Made by a program: the position numbers and the translations under genes. Below, piece by piece: positions 54,709-63,757 of a stretch of 64,000 nucleotides of DNA (its first letter is position 1; every line of letters starts with the position of its first letter). The notes beneath the pieces were generated by a model. That model saw nothing but the letters and a program-made list of their open reading frames with translations, searched no databases and was not told the DNA's origin. Origin of the DNA: JBKEBQ01 sp047973225 (GTDB lineage Bacteria; Bacillota_I; Bacilli_A; Erysipelotrichales; Erysipelotrichaceae); contig JBKEBQ010000043.1 in the NCBI GenBank assembly GCA_047973225.1, positions 5,093 to 69,092 of the forward strand. Reading direction: 5' to 3'.

Positions 54709-55888
54709 AATTATTGCAGTGAATGCGGGAAGTTCTTCCTTGAAGTTTCAGTTGTATGAAATGCCAAGCGAAACAGTATTGACCAGTGGAATTGTGGAAA
54801 GAATTGGGTTTGATGATGCGATTTTTAGCATCATTGTCGAGGATGAAAAAATAGAAAAAGTATTACCCATTAAAAATCATACAGTTGCTGTTAATTTGTT
54901 GTTGGAAGCGTTGAAAAAACACAAAATCATTGAGGATTATAATGAAATCATTGCCGCAGGACATCGAATTGTCCATGGTGGCGAGTATTTCGCGAAAAGT
55001 TCTCTAGTAGACGATGATGCGGTTTCTAAAGTGGAAGAGCTGTGTGAATTAGCACCGCTTCATAATCCTAGTGCTTTGATAGGATATCGCGCTTTTGCAG
55101 ATGGTTTGCCACATGCCAAACATGTCTTTGTGTTTGATACCGCATTCCATCAAACGATGAAACCTGAACATTTTGTATATGCAGTCCCTTATGAGTGGTA
55201 TACTGATTATAAAGTTCGTCGTTATGGTGCGCATGGAACTTCTCATCAATATGTTTCGCAATGTTGTGCAAAGTTGTTGCATAAAGATATTAAAGATACA
55301 AAAATCATTACTCTACATTTAGGTGGTGGATCTTCAATTACGGCGGTGGACGGGGGAGTGTGTGTTAATACATCGATGGGATTTACACCATTAGGTGGAG
55401 TTATGATGGGTACAAGATGCGGTGATATTGATCCTGCCATTGTTCCTTTTATGATGGATCGCCTAGATGTAAGCACTAGAGAAATAGATCACCTTTTAAA
55501 TAAAAAATCAGGAATGTTGGGGGTGTCAGGGATCTCAAGTGATGGGCGTGATATTGAGGCTGAAATTGAAAAGGGAAATGAACGCGCCATTTTAACCATG
55601 CAAATTTTTGAAAATCGTATTGTACAGACGGTTGGATCATATTATGCGCAATTGGGTGGGTTAGATGCGATTGTTTTCACGGCAGGAATTGGTGAAAATG
55701 ATAAAATTACCAGAGCCAACATTATAAAAAAACTTGCACCAATTTTAGGATGTACACTGAATGAAGAAGCGAATAATGTTCGTGCGAAAGAAACGTTATT
55801 AACAACAGATGATGCGCGCACAAAAGTTTTCTTAATTCCGACCAATGAAGAAATCATGATTGTACGTGACACTTATGAGTTGATATAG
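54701..55888 (+). CDS. ackA: Acetate kinase
   Basis: Converts acetyl phosphate and ADP to acetate and ATP. 395 aa: AVNAGSSSLKFQLYEM, GHRIVHGGEYF, FDTAFHQTMKPEHF, RRYGAHGTSHQYV, HLGGGSSITAVDGG, GGVMMGTRCGDIDPAI, FTAGIGENDKITRA. No pta lies nearby. Overlaps ylxM by 8 bases and lacks a strong RBS, so coupling is likely. Confidence 0.98.
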   Translation: MSKIIAVNAGSSSLKFQLYEMPSETVLTSGIVERIGFDDAIFSIIVEDEKIEKVLPIKNHTVAVNLLLEALKKHKIIEDYNEIIAAGHRIVHGGEYFAKSSLVDDDAVSKVEELCELAPLHNPSALIGYRAFADGLPHAKHVFVFDTAFHQTMKPEHFVYAVPYEWYTDYKVRRYGAHGTSHQYVSQCCAKLLHKDIKDTKIITLHLGGGSSITAVDGGVCVNTSMGFTPLGGVMMGTRCGDIDPAIVPFMMDRLDVSTREIDHLLNKKSGMLGVSGISSDGRDIEAEIEKGNERAILTMQIFENRIVQTVGSYYAQLGGLDAIVFTAGIGENDKITRANIIKKLAPILGCTLNEEANNVRAKETLLTTDDARTKVFLIPTNEEIMIVRDTYELI

Positions 55889-55889
55889 T

Positions 55890-56825
55890 ATGCTCGATGT
55901 AGTAAAAGAAGTAAAAGATTTTGAAGTAGTTTGTATTTTTCGTCATAAATTAGCAGATCCTGATGCAATGGGTTCACAATTTGGAATGAAGCGTTTTTTG
56001 GAACTTGCGTTTCCAAAAAAACAAGTGTATGCATTGGGTCAAAGTATTGGCTCTTGTGCGAAATTATTTCCTAAAGTGGATACTATAACAGATGAGAAAA
56101 TTAAAAATGCTTGTGCCATTATTCTAGATACAGCCAATAGTGAGCGTGTAGATGATGGACGTTTTCGTTTGGCAAAAAAAATAATCAAAATTGATCATCA
56201 CATTGATGTGGATGCATTTTGTGATATCAATTATGTTGATACAAAAGCAAGTGCGACATGTGAAATTTTGGCGCATATGTTTGAACAATCAAAAATTTCG
56301 ATTGATGTTGCATGTGCCCGTTTTCTGTATCTGGGTTTATTAGCGGATTCTGTATCTTTTACGACTCGTTCTACCACGAAACAAACATTATTGGCTGCTG
56401 CATATTTAGTGGGGTGTGGAATTGATGTAGCATCGATTCAACAAGAACGAAGTGGAATGAGTATGCATGAGTTTAATTATATGCAAGAAATTCGCCAACA
56501 GCTTGTGTATCGTGATGGTGTAGCGTATGCTATCATGCATGCTGAAATTTATGAAAAATATGGATTTGATTATGCTTATGCAAAAGAAAAAGTATTCACA
56601 ATGGCAAATGTGCATGAATTCAAAATATGGTGTTTGTTTACACAAGACAAAAAGGCTGGGGAGAACATATTTCATGGCTCTTTACGTTCCAAAGATGTAC
56701 CAATTGATAAAATCGCAAATCGTTTCCACGGTGGCGGACATGCCTTAGCCTGTGGTGTTAAAAGTTTAACCTCTAGCGATATTGAACGCTTGGTGGATGC
56801 GTTGATTGAAAAATTGAAACAGTAG
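55890..56825 (+). CDS. nrnA: DHH phosphoesterase, NrnA type (nanoRNase/pAp phosphatase)
   Basis: 311 aa. DHH domain ligands: RHKLADPDAMGS, LDTANSERVDD, KIDHHIDVDAF; DHHA1 tail with HGGGHALACGVK. The family degrades short RNA oligonucleotides and, in Bacillus, dephosphorylates pAp. Begins one base after ackA. Confidence 0.92.
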   Translation: MLDVVKEVKDFEVVCIFRHKLADPDAMGSQFGMKRFLELAFPKKQVYALGQSIGSCAKLFPKVDTITDEKIKNACAIILDTANSERVDDGRFRLAKKIIKIDHHIDVDAFCDINYVDTKASATCEILAHMFEQSKISIDVACARFLYLGLLADSVSFTTRSTTKQTLLAAAYLVGCGIDVASIQQERSGMSMHEFNYMQEIRQQLVYRDGVAYAIMHAEIYEKYGFDYAYAKEKVFTMANVHEFKIWCLFTQDKKAGENIFHGSLRSKDVPIDKIANRFHGGGHALACGVKSLTSSDIERLVDALIEKLKQ

Positions 56826-56921
56826 AGACACCTTTATTCGTGAGAAAACAGCTTGTTTGGTGTGCGTAAATGTCACATGTATTTTGCGAAAAAAAAACAT
56901 TGCAACGGATTGTATAAAAGT

Positions 56922-56964
56922 AAAGAAGAAAACGTCTTCGATGGACAAACATTCTTCTTTTTTT
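56922..56964 (+). terminator. Probable terminator after nrnA
   Basis: AAAGAAGAA/TTCTTCTTT (56922-56930/56952-56960) around a 21-base loop, then T's. The rest of 56826-57097 shows no gene. Confidence 0.6.
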
Positions 56965-57097
56965 GTCGATCGAAATAGGGGAACGTCTAATGCCCTATAC
57001 AATTTTTATAATTTCAAAAGTAACATGAGGATATAAATTTAATATAATTCGGTCGTTGTCAATGTATCCATAAATAGAATACTATAAAAAATGATCT

Positions 57098-57130
57098 TTG
57101 ACAAAGTGTATTTATGATTTGTGATATAAT
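57098..57130 (+). promoter_or_regulatory. dnaE promoter
   Basis: Extended -10 TGATATAAT (TATAAT 57125-57130). TTGACA lies at 57098-57103, but the spacer is 21 bp, so the extended -10 probably dominates. Confidence 0.5.
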
Positions 57131-57146
57131 TAAGAAGAGGTATTTC

Positions 57147-60100
57147 ATGCAAACACATTTACACGTTCGAAGTTGCTATACGCTGCTAAACAGCACGCTG
57201 AAAATCAAAGATATAGTTGCGCATGCGAAAAGTCAAAAATTAACATCGATTGCGCTATGTGATCGTAATGTTATGAGTGGGGCAATGGCTTTTTATCTTG
57301 CTTGTACAAATGCTAAAATAAAGCCTATTTTTGCGCTTGAGTTTACTTGCATTGTGGATGATAAAAAAGTTGATTTACATGCATATGCGTGCAGTGATGC
57401 AGGGTATCAAGCGTTGCTTAAACTTTCAACATATTTATCAGTGGAAAACAGTGAAATAGATTTGCGAAAATTGCTTGAAATAAAACACCAATGGATTATG
57501 ACGACTTCTGGAGGTAGTGATGATTTGCAATCGCTTTTATTGAAGGATAATATACAAGGTGTCAAACAACTTTTGAAAGAGTTAAATGAAAATTTTGAAG
57601 AATTTTATATAGCCATAGCAATGAATGATTCTCCTTTATTAAAATTAAAAAATGACCAATTAAGTCAAATCGCACATGCTTTACGGATTAAGACCTGTGC
57701 AATGTCACGTATTTATTATGCTGCTGCGCAAGATGAAGTTGCCTATAAGGCACTATGCGCTATTGGACAACAAAAAACAATGGATGATCCCATGCTTAGT
57801 TTTAGTGCTAAGCGCTATTTTCGAAGTGTAAAAGAAATGATACGTTTATATGCACATAATGAATTGGACAACGCTCAAAAGATTGCAGATGCTTGTAATG
57901 TAGAGATGAAGTTCAAAAAAGCAGAATTGCCGATATTTAAAAATAAATACGATGTGGACTCTAAAACATATCTCACCAATTTATGTCAAATGGGACTGAG
58001 AAAGCGCTTGGCAAACAAGCTAAAAAAACCATATGTAGAACGGCTACAATACGAATTACGTGTCATTACATCAATGGACTTTCAAGATTATTTCTTGATT
58101 GTTTATGATTTTATTCGTTATGCGAAAACACAAAACATTTATGTAGGACCAGGCAGGGGAAGTGCTGCTGGTTCTTTGGTGGCATATTGTTTAGGCATTA
58201 CACATGTGGATCCTATTCATTATGGATTATTATTTGAACGCTTTTTAAATCCTGAAAGAATTTCAATGCCCGATATTGACATCGATTTTCCAGATGATCA
58301 TCGTGATGAGGTATTGTCATATGTTAAAGAACGTTATGGCGAACACCATATGGCGCATATTACAACCTTTGGAACGCTTGCCGCAAAACAGGTTTTACGC
58401 GATGTAGGACGTGTGTTAAGAGTCAAACGAAGCGATATTGATATGCTTTGTAAAATGGTTCCCAATGTTTTAAAAATCGATTTAAATACAACGTATGAGC
58501 AAGTTCCTCGCTTTAAGCAAGCAATTCAATCATCTAAATTATTCCAACAACTCTTCACTATTGCACAAACACTGGAAGGGATCCCAAGGCATGCTTCAAC
58601 ACATGCAGCGGGGATTGTATTAACAAATAAAAATATTGTTGAGGTGTGTCCTTTAATTGCGGTCGAACCAGATGTCTTATCTACCCAATTTACGATGGAA
58701 TATTTGGAAGCATTGGGTTTGATCAAAATTGATTTTTTGGGCTTGCGAAACTTGACAATTATTGATGAAATTTCTCAACAAGTAAAAAAACAAGAGCCTA
58801 CATTTGATATCATGAACATTCCTTTAGATGATCAACAAGTATACAAATTATTGTGTGATGTGGATACTGCAGGTATTTTCCAATTAGAAAGTGAAGGAAT
58901 GAAATCGCTTATTCGTAAAATTCAACCAAATCATTTTGAAGATATCATCGCCGCGATTGCACTGTTTCGTCCAGGACCTATGGAAAATATTCCGTTATAT
59001 TTAAAAAATCGTAACGCTCAGGGAAATATTCAATATATTCATCCAGACTTAATTGAAATTACAAAAAGTACGTATGGAATTATGATATATCAAGAACAAA
59101 TTATGCAGGCAACACAAATTATGGCAAACTTTTCATTAGGGAAAGCAGATATTTTACGAAAAGCAATTTCTAAAAAAATTCCTGAAGAGTTGAAGAAACT
59201 ACAAACAGAGTTTATCAAAGGATCGATAAAAAATGGGTATCGAGAGGATATTGCACAGCAAGTATATGCACGTATTCTTAAGTTTGCAGGATATGGATTT
59301 AATCGCAGTCACTCCGTCGCTTATGGATTGATTGCATACCAATTGGCATATTTGAAAACAAAGTATCCTTTACCTTTTTTTGCTTCTCTTTTAAACAGTG
59401 TCATAGGGGATGAGCGAAAGAGTAGTGAATATATTTTCGAAGCACGAAAACGAGGAATCCGTGTTAAAAAACCAAACGTAAATGTGTCTTGCAATGTCTA
59501 TGTTATTGATGATAATTCTTTAGTTTTTCCACTCATAGGCATTAAAAATGTAGGTGTGGCAATGAGTGGACAATTGTTGTTGGAGCGAGAACAACATGGA
59601 GTATATAAGAACTTTTTTGATTTTGTTGCTAGAATCGGTTTATTAAAAATAACATCTAAAGCAATTGCATGTTTGATTGATGCGGGAGCGTTAGATGATT
59701 TTGCTGAAACGCGAGCAACATTACACAACGGATTAGAAGCAGCCGTGCGTTATGCATCCCTTGTTCGGGTGAGTAATGGGGCAATTGAACAATTGGATTT
59801 TGACATTGTTTCAAAACCACGTTTGCTTGCGTATGCGGATAATGCGTATGAGCGCAGTTCTGCCGAAAAAGCTGTATTGGGGCTTTATTTGAGTGAACAT
59901 CCAATTAGTAGGATGAGAACGTTATTAAATCGCGAGGTAAGCTGTTTGATTCAACTGCATTCGATGAAAGGGTATGTTTGTTTCTTTGCGGGTATTGAGA
60001 AGGTGAAACAACACCGTACTAAAAATGGAGATCTTATGGCGTTTGTGATTGTAAGTGATGAAACAAGTACGTATGATATTGTATGTATGCCTAACATCTT

Positions 60101-60239
60101 CAAACAGTCGCAGCAGTTGCTGATACGTGGTAACTATATTTATGTAGAAGGAGTAATTGATGAGCGAAAGTCTTGTTTGGTGAAAAAAATAGAGGCGATT
60201 GATATGAAACAATTGGAGATGGCGGATAAACGTGTTTAA
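57147..60239 (+). CDS. dnaE: DNA polymerase III alpha subunit DnaE
   Basis: 1030-aa C-family replicative polymerase. PHP domain at the N-terminus (HLHVRSCYTLLNSTLKI), palm with YVGPGRGSAAGSLVAY and catalytic MPDIDIDFPDDHRDEV, IYQEQIMQ, GYGFNRSHSVAYGLIAYQ, HhH and C-terminal OB domain. ATG 57147 has AAGAAGAGG upstream. Bacillota with PolC use DnaE as primer extender; polC is not in this window. Confidence 0.97.
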   Translation: MQTHLHVRSCYTLLNSTLKIKDIVAHAKSQKLTSIALCDRNVMSGAMAFYLACTNAKIKPIFALEFTCIVDDKKVDLHAYACSDAGYQALLKLSTYLSVENSEIDLRKLLEIKHQWIMTTSGGSDDLQSLLLKDNIQGVKQLLKELNENFEEFYIAIAMNDSPLLKLKNDQLSQIAHALRIKTCAMSRIYYAAAQDEVAYKALCAIGQQKTMDDPMLSFSAKRYFRSVKEMIRLYAHNELDNAQKIADACNVEMKFKKAELPIFKNKYDVDSKTYLTNLCQMGLRKRLANKLKKPYVERLQYELRVITSMDFQDYFLIVYDFIRYAKTQNIYVGPGRGSAAGSLVAYCLGITHVDPIHYGLLFERFLNPERISMPDIDIDFPDDHRDEVLSYVKERYGEHHMAHITTFGTLAAKQVLRDVGRVLRVKRSDIDMLCKMVPNVLKIDLNTTYEQVPRFKQAIQSSKLFQQLFTIAQTLEGIPRHASTHAAGIVLTNKNIVEVCPLIAVEPDVLSTQFTMEYLEALGLIKIDFLGLRNLTIIDEISQQVKKQEPTFDIMNIPLDDQQVYKLLCDVDTAGIFQLESEGMKSLIRKIQPNHFEDIIAAIALFRPGPMENIPLYLKNRNAQGNIQYIHPDLIEITKSTYGIMIYQEQIMQATQIMANFSLGKADILRKAISKKIPEELKKLQTEFIKGSIKNGYREDIAQQVYARILKFAGYGFNRSHSVAYGLIAYQLAYLKTKYPLPFFASLLNSVIGDERKSSEYIFEARKRGIRVKKPNVNVSCNVYVIDDNSLVFPLIGIKNVGVAMSGQLLLEREQHGVYKNFFDFVARIGLLKITSKAIACLIDAGALDDFAETRATLHNGLEAAVRYASLVRVSNGAIEQLDFDIVSKPRLLAYADNAYERSSAEKAVLGLYLSEHPISRMRTLLNREVSCLIQLHSMKGYVCFFAGIEKVKQHRTKNGDLMAFVIVSDETSTYDIVCMPNIFKQSQQLLIRGNYIYVEGVIDERKSCLVKKIEAIDMKQLEMADKRV

Positions 60240-60311
60240 TATGATTTTAGTTCAATTGAAAAAAATGTTTAAAAAATTACATAGTGGCCAAGTCCGATTC
60301 CTATATTTTTA

Positions 60312-60340
60312 TTGACTATTGTGATGTTTTTGTGTAAAAT
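60312..60340 (+). promoter_or_regulatory. rplU promoter
   Basis: TTGACT (60312-60317), 17-bp spacer, TAAAAT (60335-60340). Confidence 0.75.
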
Positions 60341-60346
60341 AACTGT

Positions 60347-60446
60347 GTTGTATGTCTTTTATGACTTACAACCGCACATCATAAGGTTCAAGTATGAGTT
60401 TCATCACCTTATTTGGCGAGTCTTAATAATATAAAGGAGGTGCAAG
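60347..60446 (+). promoter_or_regulatory. L21 leader RNA before rplU
   Basis: About 100 nt. A stem GTTGTATGTC/GACTTACAAC (one mismatch) is followed by CCGCACATCATAAGG and a second AAGGT/ACCTT pairing. Position and the first hairpin fit the L21 leader known before rplU in Bacillota, which mediates autoregulation by L21. Confidence 0.7.
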
Positions 60447-60758
60447 ATGTACGCAATTATTGAAACTGGTGGAAAACAAATAAAAGTAGAAGAAGGACAA
60501 TCGGTATTCATTGAGAAATTAAATGTTAATGAAGGCGATAAAGTAACGTTTGATAAAGTTGTATTAATTTCAGACAAATCTGCAAAAGTTGGTACACCAT
60601 ATGTAAATGGTGCAAGTGTTAGTGCTACGGTTGAAAAACAAGGGAAAAGTAGAAAAATTGTGATCTACAAGTACAAAGCAAAAAAAGGTAGTTCACACCG
60701 TAAGCAAGGACACCGTCAACCATATACTAAAGTAAAGATTAATAAAATCGAAGGTTAA
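60447..60758 (+). CDS. rplU: 50S ribosomal protein L21
   Basis: 103 aa; MYAIIETGGKQIKVEEGQ and KYKAKKGSSHRKQGHRQPYTKVKI are diagnostic. RBS AAAGGAGGTG. First gene of rplU-prp-rpmA. Confidence 0.99.
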   Translation: MYAIIETGGKQIKVEEGQSVFIEKLNVNEGDKVTFDKVVLISDKSAKVGTPYVNGASVSATVEKQGKSRKIVIYKYKAKKGSSHRKQGHRQPYTKVKINKIEG

Positions 60759-60760
60759 GT

Positions 60761-61075
60761 ATGATCAATATAAAGTTTTGTCTACATGATGAAATAATTC
60801 ATGAAGTATGTATTAAAGGGCATTCCGATAGTGCAGACAGTGGTGAAGATTTGGTTTGCGCGGGTGTATCGAGTATTGGTGTTGGAGCATTAAATGCATT
60901 ACAAGAATTAGCAAAAGACAAATGTACTTTAGATATGAAAAAAGGGTTTATAAAAATTGTAACAACATCTAAAGATGAAGTTACACAGACAATTTTAAAA
61001 ACGTTATATATACAACTTCTAAGTATAGAAGAGGTATATAAGCAGTATATACAAATTGAGAAAGTTGAGGTGTAA
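60761..61075 (+). CDS. prp: Ribosomal-processing cysteine protease Prp (YsxB)
   Basis: 104 aa with catalytic His in KGHSDSADSGEDLVCAGVSS and Cys in the same block. Prp removes the N-terminal extension of L27 in Bacillota. The next gene codes for an L27 with exactly that extension, so substrate and enzyme are adjacent. Confidence 0.95.
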   Translation: MINIKFCLHDEIIHEVCIKGHSDSADSGEDLVCAGVSSIGVGALNALQELAKDKCTLDMKKGFIKIVTTSKDEVTQTILKTLYIQLLSIEEVYKQYIQIEKVEV

Positions 61076-61078
61076 ACT

Positions 61079-61363
61079 ATGAAATTTGTGTTAAATATTC
61101 AATTATTCGCATCGAAAAAAGGTGTTGGATCAACGAAAAATGGTCGTGATTCTCATTCAAAAAGATTAGGTGCTAAATTAGCTGATGGACAATTTGCGCA
61201 TGCGGGTTCTATCATTTATCGGCAACGTGGAACAAAAATTCACCCTGGTACCAATGTAGGTAGAGGTGGAGATGACACGTTATTCGCAATGAAAAATGGA
61301 ATTGTGAAATTTGAACGTTTGGGTAAAAAGAAAACAAAAGTTTCTGTATATCCACAAGCTTAA
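61079..61363 (+). CDS. rpmA: 50S ribosomal protein L27 (with cleavable N-terminal leader)
   Basis: 94 aa. N-terminus MKFVLNIQLFASKKGVGSTK contains the Prp cleavage motif before ASKKG; the mature start exposes the N-terminal arm that reaches the peptidyl transferase centre. The rest (RDSHSKRLGAKLADGQ, GSIIYRQRGTKIHPG) is standard L27. Confidence 0.99.
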   Translation: MKFVLNIQLFASKKGVGSTKNGRDSHSKRLGAKLADGQFAHAGSIIYRQRGTKIHPGTNVGRGGDDTLFAMKNGIVKFERLGKKKTKVSVYPQA

Positions 61364-61369
61364 TTGATA

Positions 61370-61400
61370 AAAATATCCTCACATTTGTGAGGATATTTTA
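61370..61400 (+). terminator. Hairpin after rpmA
   Basis: A 13-bp stem AAAATATCCTCAC/GTGAGGATATTTT, loop ATTT (61370-61399). The T tract is only part of the stem; obgE follows 33 bases later, so read-through is possible. Confidence 0.75.
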
Positions 61401-61432
61401 AAAGATGTAGATAGCGTTGAGGGAGAAATAAT

Positions 61433-62716
61433 ATGCAATTTATTGACCGAGTAAAAATCAAGGTAAAAGCAGGAGATGGAGGGAATGGAATGTCTTCTTT
61501 TCGTCGTGAAAAATATGTACCATTAGGTGGTCCTAGTGGTGGTGATGGTGGAAATGGCGGAAATATCATTTTCATGGTTGACGAAGGAAAATCAACCCTT
61601 TTAGATTTGCGCTATCATCGTAAAGTTATTGCAGAAAATGGTGTAAACGGAAAAACTAAAAAAATGCATGGGGCGGTCGCAAAAGATAAAATTATTCGTG
61701 TTCCACTGGGAACGATTGTGAAGGATGCAAAAAGTGGAAATTTACTTGCGGATTTAACTAGAAAAGGGCAACAGATGATTGTTTGTGTTGGCGGAAAAGG
61801 TGGTAGAGGGAACTTCCGTTTTAAGAGTAGTAAAAATACAGCTCCAACGTATGCTGAAAAAGGTGGTTTGGGTGAGGCAAAAGAGGTAGAAGTGGAACTT
61901 AAGGTATTAGCTGATGTAGGGCTTGTGGGCTTTCCATCTGTTGGAAAAAGTACATTGTTGTCAGTTGTGAGTGCAGCGAAACCTGAAATTGGCGAGTATC
62001 ATTTTACAACCATTCAACCAAATTTAGGAATGATACAAGTGGCAGATGGTAGAAGTTTTGTAATGGCAGATCTTCCTGGACTAATCAAAGGCGCAGCGCA
62101 AGGAAAAGGACTTGGTCATCAATTTTTAAGACATATTGAGAGGTGTCGTGTCATTTTACATGTTTTGGATATGGGTGCGCTAGATGGTAGAGATCCGCTT
62201 ATGGATTATGAAATTATCAATAAAGAACTAGAAGAATACACCTACCATCTATTGGATAGACCTCAGGTAGTGATTGCAAATAAAATGGATTTACCAGAAG
62301 CAAAAGAGAATTTAAAACGCTTTAAAGAGAAGTATCCCGATGTAGAAATCTTTGAGGCAATTACACTCATTGATGAAGGGCTACAAAACGTTTTGTATAA
62401 AGTTGCTGATTTATTGGAAGTTACAGACCCTTTTCCGCTATTACAAGATCAAGAGAAGAGTGGTGGAGTTCTCTATAAATATGAAGCTGATAAAGCTAAA
62501 TTTAAAGTTCACAATTTTGGGAATGGACAATGGTTGGTTGATGGTGAAGATATCGATGTAGCATTTCACATGGCGAACTTTGATGATAGTGAAGGAGAAC
62601 AACGATTTGCGCGAAAAATGAGAATGATGGGAATTGAAAAGGCACTCCGTGATGCGGGATGTGAAGATGGCGATACGGTGCGTCTGGGAAAATTAGAATT
62701 TGAATTTATTGAGTAA
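61433..62716 (+). CDS. obgE: GTPase ObgE/CgtA
   Basis: 427 aa: glycine-rich Obg domain (VKAGDGGNGMSSFRREKYVP, GGDGGNGGNIIF), G domain (GFPSVGKSTLLSVV, ADLPGLIKGAAQGKGLG, NKMDLP) and a C-terminal OCT domain (FRV-like segment to LEFEFIE). Couples 50S assembly to stress signalling. GGGAGAAAT precedes ATG. Confidence 0.98.
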   Translation: MQFIDRVKIKVKAGDGGNGMSSFRREKYVPLGGPSGGDGGNGGNIIFMVDEGKSTLLDLRYHRKVIAENGVNGKTKKMHGAVAKDKIIRVPLGTIVKDAKSGNLLADLTRKGQQMIVCVGGKGGRGNFRFKSSKNTAPTYAEKGGLGEAKEVEVELKVLADVGLVGFPSVGKSTLLSVVSAAKPEIGEYHFTTIQPNLGMIQVADGRSFVMADLPGLIKGAAQGKGLGHQFLRHIERCRVILHVLDMGALDGRDPLMDYEIINKELEEYTYHLLDRPQVVIANKMDLPEAKENLKRFKEKYPDVEIFEAITLIDEGLQNVLYKVADLLEVTDPFPLLQDQEKSGGVLYKYEADKAKFKVHNFGNGQWLVDGEDIDVAFHMANFDDSEGEQRFARKMRMMGIEKALRDAGCEDGDTVRLGKLEFEFIE

Positions 62717-62832
62717 AGTAGAGTGCTATGCAGATATTAAAAATTAAAAATAAAAAACAGTGTTTGAGGAAATAAAGTGGATCTCATGTCAAGGAGTCTA
62801 ATAAAAAAGTACTTTTTTGAATAAATAAAATC

Positions 62833-62867
62833 CATTACACTTTACCTATGGAGGCATTAGTGTAATG
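62833..62867 (+). promoter_or_regulatory. Hairpin masking the start codon of the 85-aa gene
   Basis: Perfect 9-bp inverted repeat CATTACACT (62833-62841) and AGTGTAATG (62859-62867). The ATG is the last part of the right arm, and the GGAGG ribosome site is in the 17-base loop. Confidence 0.6.
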
Positions 62868-63122
62868 AATTTTTTAAATATAAAGACTACTAATGGATTT
62901 GACAGTATCAAGTTTCACGCGACAGTAAATGATGTTTCTGTTGAAGGTTTCTTAGGAATAGGTATGTACTATAATTGGATTGCATTACCCAAAGAAAGAA
63001 TATCTTGTGAACTGGCACATTTTAGCGATACCTATTGGAATTATGATTCTATTTCTCGTGTGCTGAAAGATGGTAGAACAGTGAAAGTTATACTTGAAGG
63101 CTTTGTCAAGGAAAGTGTGTAG
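62865..63122 (+). CDS. Hypothetical 85-aa protein
   Basis: Not recognised. Soluble, mixed alpha/beta composition with many aromatics (MYYNWIALPKERISCELAHF, DTYWNYDSISRVL), no TM segment or signal peptide. GGAGG lies 10 bases before ATG 62865. The start codon is in a hairpin arm. Lies at the edge of an IS remnant, so it may be accessory. Confidence 0.6.
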   Translation: MNFLNIKTTNGFDSIKFHATVNDVSVEGFLGIGMYYNWIALPKERISCELAHFSDTYWNYDSISRVLKDGRTVKVILEGFVKESV

Positions 63123-63136
63123 GCTTGCGTAAATTC

Positions 63137-63157
63137 GTTTGCAAATTTTTTGCAAAC
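63137..63157. repeat. Palindromic hairpin after the 85-aa gene
   Basis: GTTTGCAAA/TTTGCAAAC with a 3-base loop. No T run follows on the plus strand, so it is a weak terminator at best. Confidence 0.5.
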
Positions 63158-63234
63158 TTCGGGCACAAAACAAACATAAAAAACAGGAGTAAACCTAAAA
63201 CTGCGCTCATTACTAGGCGCTTCTGTAGAAAACT

Positions 63235-63757
63235 TCAAAACTGTCCTAAAAAGTGTTGACAATCCAGAAGGCTGTTTATAATAAGTGTGAAGATTATCAT
63301 AAATGCCAAGTTCGATTTAGGATCTAGTATTCTAGAGAAGGTAAAAAATCTATTAATGGTATCGCAATTATAGCTAAGCTTAAATTTACTGGCAATATTA
63401 TCAAGAAAATCTTTAATCTTTAAATCATTATAAATATCTTGAAGAAATAAATATCCAATATTAAGGTTATTCGATTTCGCTACAATATCATTTGAAGAGG
63501 AAGTAAAAAGCTTCTTATCGAAATCAACGGAAACATCAAGTGTAAATTTATTATTTTTATATTCATTATTGTAGTTAATATTGTAGTCAATAACTGCTTG
63601 CTTAGCATAAGCAAGAGGAACATCAGTGATTTTAAGTAAATCATTATGTTTGCCAATAACCTTTACATTTTTTGGTAGTGGTTTTCTTACTATTACGAAT
63701 GCCTTGTTGAATAAAGTAAGTAGGGTTGGCAGATTATCTGTCATAGTTAAGTTTCAT
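63235..63757 (-). pseudogene. IS1634-type transposase, N-terminal fragment, broken
   Basis: Start codon at 63757-63755 reads MKLNYDR then TAA. The same frame continues SANPTYFIQQGIRNSKKTTTK, and after a shift in an A6 run continues NVKVIGKHNDLLKITDVPLAYAKQ to NIGYLFLQDIYNDLKIKDF and FSRILDPKSN near 63320. These are typical IS1634/IS1549-type N-terminal segments. Another shift near 63315 gives YDNLHTYYKQPSG, after which the match ends. The catalytic domain is not present in the window downstream of this point. Inactive fragment. Confidence 0.8.
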
